Position numbers and translations under genes: made by a program. Below are positions 8,250 to 17,214 of a stretch of DNA of 64,000 bases, one piece after another. The stretch is from Ignavibacteriaceae bacterium (GTDB taxonomy: Bacteria > Bacteroidota > Ignavibacteria > Ignavibacteriales > Ignavibacteriaceae). The stretch covers positions 1 through 64,000 of the forward strand of contig JABDPB010000073.1 of assembly GCA_013042995.1 (NCBI GenBank), in the 5' to 3' direction. The first letter of the stretch is position 1. Each line of letters begins with the position of its first letter. The notes under the pieces were generated by a model. That model saw only the letters and a list, made by a program, of their open reading frames with translations. It had not been told where the DNA came from and made no database searches.

Positions 8250-10841
8250 TCACTTCAGCAGGATCATTTTTTTAGTTTCAACAAAATTACCTGATTCTAA
8301 TCTGTATAAATATGTACCACTTGTTAAATTACTTGCATCGAAATCAATACTAAAATCGCCTGCAGGTAAATCCCTTTCAACTAAAGTAGCAACTTGATTA
8401 CCAATTACATCATACACCTTTAATGTAGTTAAACCAGCCCTTTGAACTTTAAATTCGATTGTTGTGCTAGGATTAAAAGGATTTGGATAATTTTGTCCAA
8501 GCTGATAATTAATTACCACAGAAGGACCAGAACCCGAGCTAGATACAATTGTGCTTAACAGTTTTCTTTCATAAGCACCATTTCCATGCGTCATTACTCT
8601 TAAAACATTATTAACTCTGCAAATATTTAAATCCATTCCCTGCACTCCATCCGGTAAGGCGTTGTTAAAATCCTGCCAGTTTCCTCCGCCATCGGTAGAA
8701 ACAAAGACTCCGATATCTGTTCCGATATAAACGTGATCAGTGTTGTTTGGATCAACAATCACTGCAGGTACGGGAACATCCGGCAGGTTATCGCTTACGT
8801 CAGTCCAGTTGTCTCCGCTGTTTGTTGATTTAAAGACATGTCCACTTCCAAAGCCGTAAAATGTAATGAAAACCACATTATCATTTAATGGATCAACAGC
8901 CATATCAGATGGGAAACGATCGGGAAGATTACCCGTAATGTTTGTCCATTCTGCTCCACCGTTTGTTGTTCTAAAAACATTTCCTCTGGAAGTTTGAAAA
9001 GGTGCAGTTGCAACGTAAACTATATCTTCACTTTGGTAGCTTATGTCCATTGCAAGTGCAGGATTTCCATCGAGCACGGTATTATTATTAGTTGCTGTCC
9101 AGCTATTTCCGGAATTTGTTGATTTAAATATTTTATCTCTGCCCGCATATATAATTGAAGCATCATTGTAGTACGTTCTGAATGGTGCAATAAAGGCAGT
9201 AATACCTGCACTTGGTGGAGTAATAGTGGAGAAGTTGCTTCCTCCATTTGTAGAACGCCGCATATTAAGATTTTGCCAGGATGCATATACAATATTATCG
9301 TTGGATGGATCAATAGAAGTCCAGCTTCCATCGCCTCCAATAACCCTTATCCAAGCTAAATCACCATCATAAATTACAGTACTATTATCCTGTAAGCCGC
9401 CCATAGCTTTAAGTGAATCTGTTTGTGAGCTTGATGTTCCGTTGTAAAACTGCGTAGTTTGCAATCTTCCGTTGTGTGATTGATAAGTCTCGCCAAAATC
9501 AATAGTTCTGAAAATACCGCCGTCTGTTCCAATATAATAAGTGTTCATATCAGTTGGGTGTTGAGCAACAACATGTGCGTCCGAATGAGTGTAATCTGCA
9601 GGGCCTTCCTGTCCCCCGATTGGAGGCCTTCCTAAAATTAATCCGCCTGAGGATTTTTGCACAACTGTGGAACCTCCGTTAGTAGATTTATAAACTTCAA
9701 TACCAATTACAATTAAATTATCAGGATTTGATTGATCAACTGAAACATCGTGTGAAAACCAGCCCTGCCATTTTGAATAATCTACCTGAGACATTATACT
9801 CCAGTTTAAACCAGCATCTGTTGATTTGCAAAGCCAGCTTGCACCGTTAGCACTTGAGAAACCGTTTCCAATACTTGCATAAACAATATTAGGGTTTGCT
9901 TTATAAATGTCCAAAAGAATCTTGCCTTCGTAGTAAGTTGGCAATCCCGAAGTGATGTGTGCCCAGTTTGTACCACCATCAGTTGTACGATAAATTCCAA
10001 AACCAGTGCTGGCAAAATTACCGTGCCCACTTATAACAATATTTGTATCAACAGGATTTATAACCAAACTCATTCCCATTATTACATTGTGTACTTGCTG
10101 CCATGTAGAACCTGCATCATAAGACCTGTAAATGCCCTCAGTTGTTGCTGCCCATACCGTGTTAGGATTTAAAGGATTTATTTCAACTGCCCAAACGCCT
10201 CTTCCCGAATTGTAAGCCCAATCTAAACTTTTACTCCAAGTTTGTCCGCCATCCGTAGATTTTAAGATTCCCATTCCATAAGTTCCTCTCATACTTCTGT
10301 AAGCGGCTCCGAAACCTGCACCTGAATAATTATAAACTTCTCCAGTACCTATGTAAATTATACTAGAATCATTCGATGCAATTGTTATTGAACTTACACC
10401 TAAAACGGGAAAACCTGTTGAAACATAGTGCCAAGCATCAACCCCTACCCCACCTGTATAACTTCTCCATAGTCCACCGCTTGCAGAACCCACATAAATT
10501 GTATTTGGATTTTGCGGATTAAAAGTTATTGCGTTAGTTCTGCCACCTGTATTATGCGGACCAATTGCATACCATGGGTCAACTGAGGAGGTATTTTGTT
10601 GTTTTTCAAATGAAATTAACTCAGCTTGTTCGAAAGCGCTCATAAAACCATCAGCTGGAATGTCTTCTTCAGGATAAGCTCTAACCATATTCCAAAATTC
10701 CAATGCGTGAAAAGCGCCTGAAACTTTCTCATTCGTTTTTGAAGAAGTATTCCAATCATTAATTAAATATGTAAATGCTCCCAAACCGGTTAACAGCGCT
10801 GATAATATGAAAATTGTGAAAACTGTAATTTTATTGTTCAT
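8250..10841 (-). CDS. Secreted BNR/VPS10-like beta-propeller protein with type IX sorting signal
   Basis: An 863-residue exported protein. An N-terminal hydrophobic segment (residues ~5-28) serves as signal. From ~95 to ~760 there are repeated BNR-type motifs (S-x-D-x-G-x-x-W: STDGGQTW, TTDGGTNW, STDAGLNW, STNSGNSW, TTNGGAEW, STNSGDNW, STDGGGNW), each preceded by a strand of the form TIYVGT/IYIGT. This is the pattern of sialidase-like or sortilin-type propellers. Residues ~780-863 are the sorting domain, LGQNYPNPFNP to KKMILLK. No sialidase catalytic Arg/Asp set was identified, so it is probably a surface binding or adhesion protein, not a glycosidase. It stands alone between terminators. Confidence 0.88.
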   Translation of the reverse strand: MNNKITVFTIFILSALLTGLGAFTYLINDWNTSSKTNEKVSGAFHALEFWNMVRAYPEEDIPADGFMSAFEQAELISFEKQQNTSSVDPWYAIGPHNTGGRTNAITFNPQNPNTIYVGSASGGLWRSYTGGVGVDAWHYVSTGFPVLGVSSITIASNDSSIIYIGTGEVYNYSGAGFGAAYRSMRGTYGMGILKSTDGGQTWSKSLDWAYNSGRGVWAVEINPLNPNTVWAATTEGIYRSYDAGSTWQQVHNVIMGMSLVINPVDTNIVISGHGNFASTGFGIYRTTDGGTNWAHITSGLPTYYEGKILLDIYKANPNIVYASIGNGFSSANGASWLCKSTDAGLNWSIMSQVDYSKWQGWFSHDVSVDQSNPDNLIVIGIEVYKSTNGGSTVVQKSSGGLILGRPPIGGQEGPADYTHSDAHVVAQHPTDMNTYYIGTDGGIFRTIDFGETYQSHNGRLQTTQFYNGTSSSQTDSLKAMGGLQDNSTVIYDGDLAWIRVIGGDGSWTSIDPSNDNIVYASWQNLNMRRSTNGGSNFSTITPPSAGITAFIAPFRTYYNDASIIYAGRDKIFKSTNSGNSWTATNNNTVLDGNPALAMDISYQSEDIVYVATAPFQTSRGNVFRTTNGGAEWTNITGNLPDRFPSDMAVDPLNDNVVFITFYGFGSGHVFKSTNSGDNWTDVSDNLPDVPVPAVIVDPNNTDHVYIGTDIGVFVSTDGGGNWQDFNNALPDGVQGMDLNICRVNNVLRVMTHGNGAYERKLLSTIVSSSGSGPSVVINYQLGQNYPNPFNPSTTIEFKVQRAGLTTLKVYDVIGNQVATLVERDLPAGDFSIDFDASNLTSGTYLYRLESGNFVETKKMILLK

Positions 10842-10952
10842 AACTTTTTCGCCCTTTTGTTAAAATAATTTCGATTTTTCAATAATTTAAAGATAAGATT
10901 AAAACAGAAGGAATTTAATATCAACACTAATTAATTGCCGATTTCTATAAAT

Positions 10953-10978
10953 AAAAAAGGGCGTGCCGAAGCACGCCC
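10953..10978 (-). terminator. Strong intrinsic terminator of trxA
   Basis: Arms gggcgtgc (10959-10966) and gcacgccc (10971-10978) pair perfectly. On the minus strand the loop is TTCG and a run of six thymines follows, the classic intrinsic terminator form. It lies 20 nt past the trxA stop codon. Confidence 0.9.
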
Positions 10979-10997
10979 GAGGGAGGAGGCTGAAAAC

Positions 10998-11333
10998 TTA
11001 ATTTATACTTAACAAATGCGGCTTAATTTTATCTTCGAGCTGATTTTTTGGAACCGCACCAATTACCGCATCAACTACTTTTCCATCTTTAAAGATTCCC
11101 AAAGTGGGAATGCTTCGTATTCCATATGTCATAGCAATATTCTGATTTTCATCAGTATTTAATTTTACTACTTTTAATTTTCCTTCGTATTCATCAGCAA
11201 GCTGCTGAACTATTGGAGCCACAGCTCTGCAAGGTCCGCACCAAGGTGCCCAGAAATCAACAAGTACAGGTGTATCTGAGTTTAAAACTTCCTGATCAAA
11301 ATTGAAGTCTGTTCCTTCAATTACATTTTTCAT
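10998..11333 (-). CDS. trxA: Thioredoxin
   Basis: A 111-residue thioredoxin of normal length. The active site is WCGPC with redox cysteines 32 and 35, preceded by VLVDFWAP. The cis-proline loop [10 protein letters not shown] and the buried aspartate in the VDFW strand are also intact. It reduces protein disulfides in the cytosol, with electrons from thioredoxin reductase, which is not encoded in this window. It is monocistronic and ends in a strong terminator. Confidence 0.96.
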   Translation of the reverse strand: MKNVIEGTDFNFDQEVLNSDTPVLVDFWAPWCGPCRAVAPIVQQLADEYEGKLKVVKLNTDENQNIAMTYGIRSIPTLGIFKDGKVVDAVIGAVPKNQLEDKIKPHLLSIN

Positions 11334-11468
11334 TAGTTCATTACCTTTAAATGTATAAGATTTGTAAAAGGTGAGATGAAGTTTTGTAGGTTAGGATTCA
11401 ACAAAAGTATGATGAAAATCACGTGTAAATGTTTGATATTAAGCTAAATAGTAAACTTTTAAGGAAAT

Positions 11469-13031
11469 TTACAATTCCGCTTCCATTTCTTTTTCGTAGT
11501 ATGAGCGGTATGTTTTTATTGCGCTGAAAATAGACTCAGCAACCTGCTGCTGTCCTTTTTTACTTTTAAGAAATTTTGCCTCTTCCTTATTTGAAATAAA
11601 ACCTGTTTCAATTAAAACACTTGGCATTGAAGCGCCCACTAAAACATAAAATCCAGCTTGCTTTACGCCCCGGGTATTTAATTTTAGATTTGTAGCAAAC
11701 TCTTTATCGAGCAGTTCTGCAAATTTTTCAGAATATTTCATATATGATGAGTGGGCCATACTAACTAGTATAAAATTTTCGTCTGTGAGTTTTTCGTACC
11801 TATCTGGATTTTCTTCGTACTCAATTACACTGTTTTCTGTTTCAGCAATTTCAATTGCTTCAGTAGTTCTGCCGGGCCGCAAGAGATAAACTTCTGTTCC
11901 GTTTGCATCGGATGGTTTTTTCTTTGTTACGTTGCAATGAATTGAAATAAAAAGTTTGCCATTGTTTTCATTCGCAATTTTTCCACGCTTGTAAAGATCA
12001 ATAAAGTTGTCGTCTTTTCGGGTATAAACTGTTTTAACATCCGGCATTTCCTTTTTTAAGATTTCACCGAGCTTTAAAGCCACAGCCAGGGTAATTTCTT
12101 TCTCTTTAATTTTATCAACACCAATTGCTCCGGGATCTTTACCGCCGTGACCTGCATCAATTACGACTGCATCAAAACTCCATTTGTCAATATTCCTTTT
12201 AGTGTTCGAGTATGAAAAAACTTTGTTGTGAATTGTAATTAAAATATCATTACCACCGGGTGCATTCATTACTTCATTTGTAGAATACTGTTCTCCTACG
12301 TTAAAGATAAATTCAGTATCAGGACCAACATTTCTTGTTTGAATATTTTTTACAAGCTCGCCAACTTTTTCTTTATTTACCTTTTCAATTTCTGCATTAA
12401 CTTTTCTGAAAATTATTTTTAGTTCACCATCTTCATAGGAACTATAATAAGACGGAATTCTTGTTTTTGAATGAATGCGTATCAATGTACCGTTAGCTTT
12501 TTCATTAATTGTTAATCCGGTAATTCCGTAGCCAATAGTTGGTGGGAGATTTGGATTATCAAAAAACCAATCCTTTCCCTCAAAAAGCGAAGCAAGTCGT
12601 TCACCTAACAAAAACTTATTTGGAGTCTCAAACGTTAATTTTTTTTCAACGATCATTTCCAACGGATCTAAGCAGTATGCTATCGGTATATAAGTTTCAC
12701 CATTTCGTAAATAGCTTGATGTTGGAAGCTGGTATACTTTAGGCACACCTGTTGACCGTGGTGTTACTATTAGGAAAGAGTTTTTAGGTGTAGATTTCAA
12801 AAGCATGTAGTTTGATTTAAGCTCAACTTTACCAGTTTTCTCATTTGCAAAAAAGTTAATCTTCAAAGCTTCAGCGAAATCAACTATTGAAGAATAAATT
12901 GTTCCTTCTCTTAAAAATGCAGGAATATTTATTGTGCCTTCATCTGTAACAATAAGCAGTTCATCTATTTCCTGTGGAAAAGTAGCTAAGGTTAATAAAG
13001 AGAAAAATAAAAAGATGAGTTTAAATTTCAT
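11469..13031 (-). CDS. N-acetylmuramoyl-L-alanine amidase (Amidase_3) with signal peptide
   Basis: From the start chosen here this is 520 residues: signal peptide (MKFKLIFLFFSLLTLATFPQ), an N-terminal beta-rich region resembling copper-amine-oxidase-N/AMIN-type modules that bind the wall (~25-280), and an Amidase_3 catalytic domain (~288-510). Zinc ligands are H295 (DAGHGG), E312 and H365 (ISIHCN); the catalytic Glu is E475 (LIETGF). It cleaves the amide bond between N-acetylmuramic acid and the stem peptide during daughter-cell separation or wall turnover. A longer frame is open upstream (to 13166), but it overlaps the previous gene and lacks a signal peptide, so ATG 13031, 13 nt after the upstream stop, is preferred. 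Confidence 0.9.
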   Translation of the reverse strand: MKFKLIFLFFSLLTLATFPQEIDELLIVTDEGTINIPAFLREGTIYSSIVDFAEALKINFFANEKTGKVELKSNYMLLKSTPKNSFLIVTPRSTGVPKVYQLPTSSYLRNGETYIPIAYCLDPLEMIVEKKLTFETPNKFLLGERLASLFEGKDWFFDNPNLPPTIGYGITGLTINEKANGTLIRIHSKTRIPSYYSSYEDGELKIIFRKVNAEIEKVNKEKVGELVKNIQTRNVGPDTEFIFNVGEQYSTNEVMNAPGGNDILITIHNKVFSYSNTKRNIDKWSFDAVVIDAGHGGKDPGAIGVDKIKEKEITLAVALKLGEILKKEMPDVKTVYTRKDDNFIDLYKRGKIANENNGKLFISIHCNVTKKKPSDANGTEVYLLRPGRTTEAIEIAETENSVIEYEENPDRYEKLTDENFILVSMAHSSYMKYSEKFAELLDKEFATNLKLNTRGVKQAGFYVLVGASMPSVLIETGFISNKEEAKFLKSKKGQQQVAESIFSAIKTYRSYYEKEMEAEL

Positions 13032-13044
13032 TGGGTTTAAACTT

Positions 13045-13623
13045 TTATCCAATGAATGGTAAAAAGAATCCGCTTTTCTTTTTGTAGTGTGCAAACTTAT
13101 CACCGAAATGTTTTGAAAGCAGTTTATCTTCCATCGAAGCACGCATAATGTAAATAGGAATTTCAATTAAAGCGAAGCCTGATAAAATATAACTGAGAGT
13201 TGCCATTGCGCCGCCAATATCAACCAGTATTTGGCAAAAATACTGTGGGTGTCTGATAACTTTAAATGGACCCTTTGTTATAAGCTCATGCTTTTTCTTA
13301 ATAATTATATCCTGAGAATAATTATCGCCGAGTGTTTTAAACGACCAAACCTGAACCCAAGAAAAAATAAGATACACAGCTAAACCAATGTAACGGATTA
13401 TGTTATATTCTTCTACGTAATCTAAAGTACCAATTTGAAATGCTGCCACAAATAGAGCTATTAAAGAAAAAGTAGAAATAACAGGAGGAAATTTTTGAAG
13501 AAAAGTTTTGGGTTTTTCTTTAACTTCTGCAACGGTTGATTTTAGTCCGCGCTTTGCACCTGTTACGTTTGCACCAAAAGTTGCAATTACATTAATTAGC
13601 ACAATTATATTTATTGGGTCCAT
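13045..13623 (-). CDS. Isoprenylcysteine carboxyl methyltransferase-like membrane protein
   Basis: A 192-residue protein with about five membrane helices. The C-terminal half carries the ICMT/phospholipid-methyltransferase signature GPFKVIRHPQYFCQILVDIG, where the RHP-x-Y region binds S-adenosylmethionine, and ends KFAHYKKKSGFFLPF. Bacterial homologues methylate small molecules or lipids; the substrate is unknown because bacteria lack prenylated CaaX proteins of the eukaryotic kind. It lies in a minus-strand operon: Trm112-like gene, this gene (23 nt gap), then the amidase (13 nt gap). Confidence 0.8.
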   Translation of the reverse strand: MDPINIIVLINVIATFGANVTGAKRGLKSTVAEVKEKPKTFLQKFPPVISTFSLIALFVAAFQIGTLDYVEEYNIIRYIGLAVYLIFSWVQVWSFKTLGDNYSQDIIIKKKHELITKGPFKVIRHPQYFCQILVDIGGAMATLSYILSGFALIEIPIYIMRASMEDKLLSKHFGDKFAHYKKKSGFFLPFIG

Positions 13624-13646
13624 AAGTAAAAAATTTTGTGATGATG

Positions 13647-13862
13647 TTATTCCGCAGTTTTACCGTGCTTCTTCATAATTTTTGTCCACTCTTCCAGCGT
13701 AAGTTGTTCCGATTCATCAATAAGCATAATCGGGATGTCATCTTCAATTCTGTAGCAGCGTCGAGTTTCTTTATCCGTAGAAACTAAAGAGTTGCCTTCC
13801 AAAACTAGATCGGCTTTGGTTTCAGGACAGCATAGTATGTCTAAAAGTTTTTTGCTGATCAT
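13647..13862 (-). CDS. Trm112 family protein
   Basis: A 71-residue protein matching the Trm112 family: LLDILCCPETKADL at the N-terminus and RCYRIEDDIPIMLIDE in the second half. In eukaryotes and archaea Trm112 is an activating partner of several methyltransferases; small bacterial homologues are common, with poorly known roles. Only two adjacent cysteines (11, 12) remain from the zinc-ribbon set, so metal binding is uncertain. It is first in the operon with an ICMT-like methyltransferase, which fits a methyltransferase-partner role, though that is inference from position. Confidence 0.85.
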   Translation of the reverse strand: MISKKLLDILCCPETKADLVLEGNSLVSTDKETRRCYRIEDDIPIMLIDESEQLTLEEWTKIMKKHGKTAE

Positions 13863-13963
13863 ATTAATCTCATTTTTATTTCAAAAATAGTAAATATTTC
13901 AATATCATTTAATGTATAATTTTACTAAAGAAGTAAATTTTCACTTTTTAATCAGGATACGAA

Positions 13964-14848
13964 ATGAACACAAAAAAATTTCTTATTTCCCCAAATAAAA
14001 AGATAAACCTCTCAAAAATTAGAACTGATGAAACTTTAGGAATCAGCTCTAAAAAAGATTCAGTAAAACTGCTAAAAAAAAATGTTGAGCAAATGAGAGA
14101 ACTGCAGGCAAAAGTTTACGCCCAGGACAAATATTCTTTGCTAATAATTTTTCAGGCAATGGATGCTGCTGGAAAGGACGGCACAATTAAACATGTAATG
14201 AGCGGACTGAATCCGCAGGGTACACAAGTGTTTTCTTTTAAGCAACCATCTAAGGAAGAATTAGATCATGGTTACTTGTGGAGGATAAACAAAGCATTGC
14301 CGGAAAGGGGAAGAATAGGAATCTTCAACCGTTCGCATTATGAAGAAGTGCTTGTAGTGCGTGTGCACGATTTAGTAAAATATCAAAAAATTCCGGATAA
14401 GTTCAACAACAAAAAAATCTGGAAGCAGCGCTACCAGCAAATAAATGATTTTGAAAAATATCTTAATGAAAACGGAATAGTAGTGATCAAATTTTTTCTT
14501 CACGTTTCAAAAGAAGAACAGAAGGAAAGATTTATAAAGCGGATTGAAGACCCAGCGAAGAACTGGAAATTTTCTATGGGAGATATTGAGGAAAGAAAAT
14601 ACTGGGATGATTATCAAAAAGCTTATCAGGAATCAATTGCTGCAACGAGTAAAAAACATGCGCCGTGGTATGTAATTCCTGCAGATAAAAAATGGTTTAT
14701 GCGGCTTGCTGTTTCTGAAATTGTAGTAAAGGAGATGAAAAAATTAAAACCGGAATTTCCAAAGCTTAGCAAAAAGCAACTAAGTGAATTGGAAGAAGCA
14801 AGAAAAAAAATAATCGATGATTCTGCTCTAAACGAAAGAGATACGTAG
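13964..14848 (+). CDS. Polyphosphate kinase 2 family protein (polyphosphate:nucleotide phosphotransferase)
   Basis: A 294-residue cytosolic PPK2-fold kinase. Walker A is FQAMDAAGKDGT with K71; the lid and Walker B region follow as RIGIFNRSHYEEVLVVRVH. PPK2 enzymes move phosphate between polyphosphate and nucleoside mono- or diphosphates. The length and the RINKALPERG segment fit the single-domain enzymes that phosphorylate AMP/ADP (or GMP/GDP) with polyphosphate. Class cannot be settled by eye. It converges on the ArsC-like gene, with a palindromic repeat between them. Confidence 0.9.
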   Translation: MNTKKFLISPNKKINLSKIRTDETLGISSKKDSVKLLKKNVEQMRELQAKVYAQDKYSLLIIFQAMDAAGKDGTIKHVMSGLNPQGTQVFSFKQPSKEELDHGYLWRINKALPERGRIGIFNRSHYEEVLVVRVHDLVKYQKIPDKFNNKKIWKQRYQQINDFEKYLNENGIVVIKFFLHVSKEEQKERFIKRIEDPAKNWKFSMGDIEERKYWDDYQKAYQESIAATSKKHAPWYVIPADKKWFMRLAVSEIVVKEMKKLKPEFPKLSKKQLSELEEARKKIIDDSALNERDT

Positions 14849-14888
14849 AATAATTTGTTTTTAACGTAAAGAATTTATAAAATACTAT

Positions 14889-14948
14889 CCCTCACCCTAA
14901 CGTCCCCCGCAAAACTCTGTCTCTTTTCGAAGAGAGAGAGGGGGGACG
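14889..14948 (+). repeat. Palindromic intergenic repeat (CCCTCACCCTAAC type)
   Basis: It opens with ccctcaccctaacg and forms a nested hairpin: cgtccccc (14901-14908) pairs with gggggacg (14941-14948), and tctctt pairs with aagaga around a ttcg loop. The opening words match a dispersed palindrome seen between genes in many bacteria (recalled, not searched). It lies between two converging genes and may also act as a terminator. Confidence 0.6.
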
Positions 14949-14982
14949 GTTTTAATTACCTAGATTTTAAATAAAAAATAGA

Positions 14983-15333
14983 CTAGAAAAGTTCGCTTAT
15001 TTTCTCCGGCGGGCGAGCCAATATCACTTTATTTCCTTTCTCAATAATAGGTCTCTGCACAAGATCGGGATGCTTTACCATTAAATCTAAAATTTGAGCT
15101 TCAGTATATTTTTTTTCTTTGAACTTTAAATTCTTATAAGCCAGTTCATTTTTACGCAGCAATTCAGAAGGTTTTAGTTTAGCCTTTTTCAATAATGTTT
15201 TTAGTTTTGTTTTTGAAAACGGCTTGATGTAATAATTTACTTTTTCAAAATTGACACCGTTTTCTGTTAAAGCTTTTGCCACCTTTCGGCAGGTTGTGCA
15301 GGTTGGTTTTTCATAAATAGTAATTTTTTGCAT
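14983..15333 (-). CDS. ArsC/Spx-family thioredoxin-fold protein (arsenate reductase-like)
   Basis: A 116-residue protein of the ArsC/YffB/Spx group. It has the N-terminal CTTC pair (C12, C15) in IYEKPTCTTCRKV, the NYYIKPFSKTKLKTLL segment, ELLRKNELAYK and the closing PIIEKGNKVILARPPEKI. Glutaredoxin-dependent arsenate reductases in this family use a single cysteine, whereas Spx-like members carry CxxC, so calling it an arsenate reductase is uncertain. No other ars gene is nearby. It ends 27 nt before the ParA gene's upstream boundary on the same strand and may be co-transcribed with it. Confidence 0.82.
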   Translation of the reverse strand: MQKITIYEKPTCTTCRKVAKALTENGVNFEKVNYYIKPFSKTKLKTLLKKAKLKPSELLRKNELAYKNLKFKEKKYTEAQILDLMVKHPDLVQRPIIEKGNKVILARPPEKISELF

Positions 15334-15360
15334 TGCCTTCTCTTCATAAAATTATTAATT

Positions 15361-16149
15361 CTAAAACTGATTCTCTAAATTAATCAAATCCCGTTTCTGA
15401 ATTATTTCCTGAGCTAAATTTATATATGCCAAGGAGGCTTTAGCAGCAGGATCGAAAATTAAAACAGGTTTATTATTTACTGATGCTTCGCCTACCGTAG
15501 CATTTTTCGGAATCGTTGTGTTGAAAATAAGATTTGGATATTTTCTGAACAAATTTTTCTTTGTGGCGAATGAAACTCTTGTGTTGTATTCATAAATAGT
15601 CAATAGTATTCCTTCAATTCGTAATCTGGAATTGTATTTTTTTTGGATGTCCTTTACGTGATTTACAATTTTATTAACTGCATTTATTGAAAGCTGTCCG
15701 GGCATTGTTGGAATAAGCACAGTATCGGCTGCAATTAAGGCTGCGTTTGTAGTTCCAATTAGATAAGGCGGGCAATCAATGACTACATAATCGTACGAGT
15801 ATGCTTCGGGTTTTAAAATGTTGCTAAGCAGTTTTTCATTAGTTGATAATCTCCCCAATCTTATTTCATCAATATAAGTAAGATGCTTCATCGGAATGAA
15901 ATTGAGATTTGCAGCGGGGGATTTTAGCAGGACCTGCTGAAATGAGCTGTTAAACTGTAAAACGTTGAATATATCTGAGGTAATTTCTTCTTTTTTATAT
16001 CCTAAAATTTCTGCGCAAGAGCCTGCAGGATCAACATCAATCAGGAGTGTTCTTTTACCGGAAAGAGCAAAAGCTATTGCCAAATTTACTGCAGTAGTTG
16101 TTTTGCCTACTCCGCCTTTCGGAATTGCAACTGCTATTATTTTCCCCAT
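15361..16149 (-). CDS. ParA/MinD-type ATPase (orphan, no ParB nearby)
   Basis: A 262-residue deviant-Walker ATPase. The motif PKGGVGKTTTAVNLA has the signature lysine K11 and Walker lysine K16; DVDPAGSCAEILGY is the switch I/A' region, and YVVIDCPPYLIG is Walker B. Members position chromosomes, plasmids or protein arrays by cycling on the nucleoid. No parB-like gene or obvious cargo lies beside it; the next gene downstream on the strand is the ArsC-like protein, 27 nt away. It could be a chromosomal orphan ParA or a cargo-positioning one. No codon or base oddity suggests a plasmid origin. Confidence 0.88.
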   Translation of the reverse strand: MGKIIAVAIPKGGVGKTTTAVNLAIAFALSGKRTLLIDVDPAGSCAEILGYKKEEITSDIFNVLQFNSSFQQVLLKSPAANLNFIPMKHLTYIDEIRLGRLSTNEKLLSNILKPEAYSYDYVVIDCPPYLIGTTNAALIAADTVLIPTMPGQLSINAVNKIVNHVKDIQKKYNSRLRIEGILLTIYEYNTRVSFATKKNLFRKYPNLIFNTTIPKNATVGEASVNNKPVLIFDPAAKASLAYINLAQEIIQKRDLINLENQF

Positions 16150-16363
16150 AATGCCTTTTGTAAATCGAAGATGGCTATGTTTGCCAGCATTAAAAAGTTA
16201 GGTAAGATTGTGAGCAATTATAGTGATTTATATTTTAAGATTAAATTGTATCTGTAACTATAGAACTAAAAATTGTTATTTATTTTATTAGAAATAAATT
16301 CATTAATTGTTTTTAACTTATCAGTTTTCTTTCTTATAAAAACCAATTTTCATATATTTCAAC

Positions 16364-16377
16364 CCCGATAAATCGGG
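16364..16377 (+). other. Small hairpin in the 5' leader of the GGGP synthase gene
   Basis: cccgat (16364-16369) pairs with atcggg (16372-16377) just 13 nt before the start codon at 16391, where a ribosome-binding site would be expected. No clear Shine-Dalgarno sequence is visible. It may influence translation or be a remnant of a dispersed repeat. Confidence 0.4.
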
Positions 16378-16390
16378 ATCACTACCAAAT

Positions 16391-17149
16391 ATGGAAATAT
16401 ATAAAAATCTCTTAAATACTATCGAAATTAAAGGCGCAGCCTATCTGGTTCTTCTGGATCCAGATAAGATTTCAGATGCAAAACTTGTTCCATTTATTCA
16501 TCATTGCGAAAAATCCGGCGTTGATGGTTTCCTGATTGGCGGCAGTCTAATGATTAGTGGGAATTTAGATTCTTTTATTGATAGAGTAAAAAGCACAACT
16601 TCTCTGCCCGCAATTATTTTTCCAGGAAGTATAAACCAAGTTTCGCCAATTGCTGACGCAATACTATTTTTGTCGGTCATTTCTGGCAGGAACGCCGAAC
16701 ATTTAATCGGCAAACATGTCGTTGCATCAAGTTTAGTGAAAAAGGCAAACATTGAACCAATTTCGACGGGCTACATACTTGTAGAATCAGGAAAAACAAC
16801 AACAGCGGTATATATGAGTGGTAGTTTACCTGTGCCGAGAAACAAACCTGAAATAGCTGCTGCAACAGCACTTGCAGGAGAGTATCTTGGAATGAAATTA
16901 ATTTATCTTGAAGCAGGTTCCGGCGCAGAAGAAGCGGTTCCAAATGAAATGGTAAAAGCTGTCGCTGAAGAGTGCACTATACCAATTGTTGTCGGCGGCG
17001 GAATTCGAAATGCCCAGACTGCACGTGCAAAGGTAGAAAACGGCGCAAGCATAATTATTACAGGTAACTTTTTCGAGAATGAGAATAATTGGGATTTGAT
17101 TAAAGACTTTGCACAAGCCGTTCATTTTAAATTACCCATTGAGGTTTAA
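16391..17149 (+). CDS. Geranylgeranylglyceryl/heptaprenylglyceryl phosphate synthase family (GGGPS/PcrB)
   Basis: A 252-residue TIM-barrel prenyltransferase. Recognised from YLVLLDPDKIS near the N-terminus, GVDGFLIGGSLM, LPAIIFPGSINQVSPIADAILF, the Y-LEAGSGAEEAVP loop and the phosphate-binding IVVGGGIRNAQTA. The family joins sn-glycerol-1-phosphate to a prenyl diphosphate through an ether bond, the first step of archaeal-type lipids; bacterial members are known in Bacillota (PcrB) and Bacteroidota. Length and motifs fit the larger Bacteroidota/archaeal group rather than the shorter PcrB. No glycerol-1-phosphate dehydrogenase is in the window. GmhA follows after 65 nt that include a hairpin. 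Confidence 0.9.
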   Translation: MEIYKNLLNTIEIKGAAYLVLLDPDKISDAKLVPFIHHCEKSGVDGFLIGGSLMISGNLDSFIDRVKSTTSLPAIIFPGSINQVSPIADAILFLSVISGRNAEHLIGKHVVASSLVKKANIEPISTGYILVESGKTTTAVYMSGSLPVPRNKPEIAAATALAGEYLGMKLIYLEAGSGAEEAVPNEMVKAVAEECTIPIVVGGGIRNAQTARAKVENGASIIITGNFFENENNWDLIKDFAQAVHFKLPIEV

Positions 17150-17170
17150 TTTATAAAACATTAATTGATG

Positions 17171-17201
17171 TCATTTCCACGAAAGTGGAAGTCTCTTTTT
17201 T
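17171..17201 (+). terminator. Hairpin with T-run after the GGGP synthase gene; TCATTTCCACGAAAGTGGAA-type repeat
   Basis: ttccac (17175-17180) and gtggaa (17185-17190) pair around a gaaa tetraloop, followed by gtctc and six thymines. The flanking words tcat...gtctc resemble the widespread GTCATTCC-GCGAA-GGAATCT palindromes of many bacterial genomes. It probably serves as a terminator or attenuator ahead of gmhA. Confidence 0.6.
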
Positions 17202-17214
17202 ATAGTAGAAGCAA

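Noticed and set aside
15361-16149. ParA gene as a sign of a plasmid or integrated element
   Set aside because: No ParB, parS-like repeats, integrase or compositional shift nearby; orphan chromosomal ParA proteins are common.
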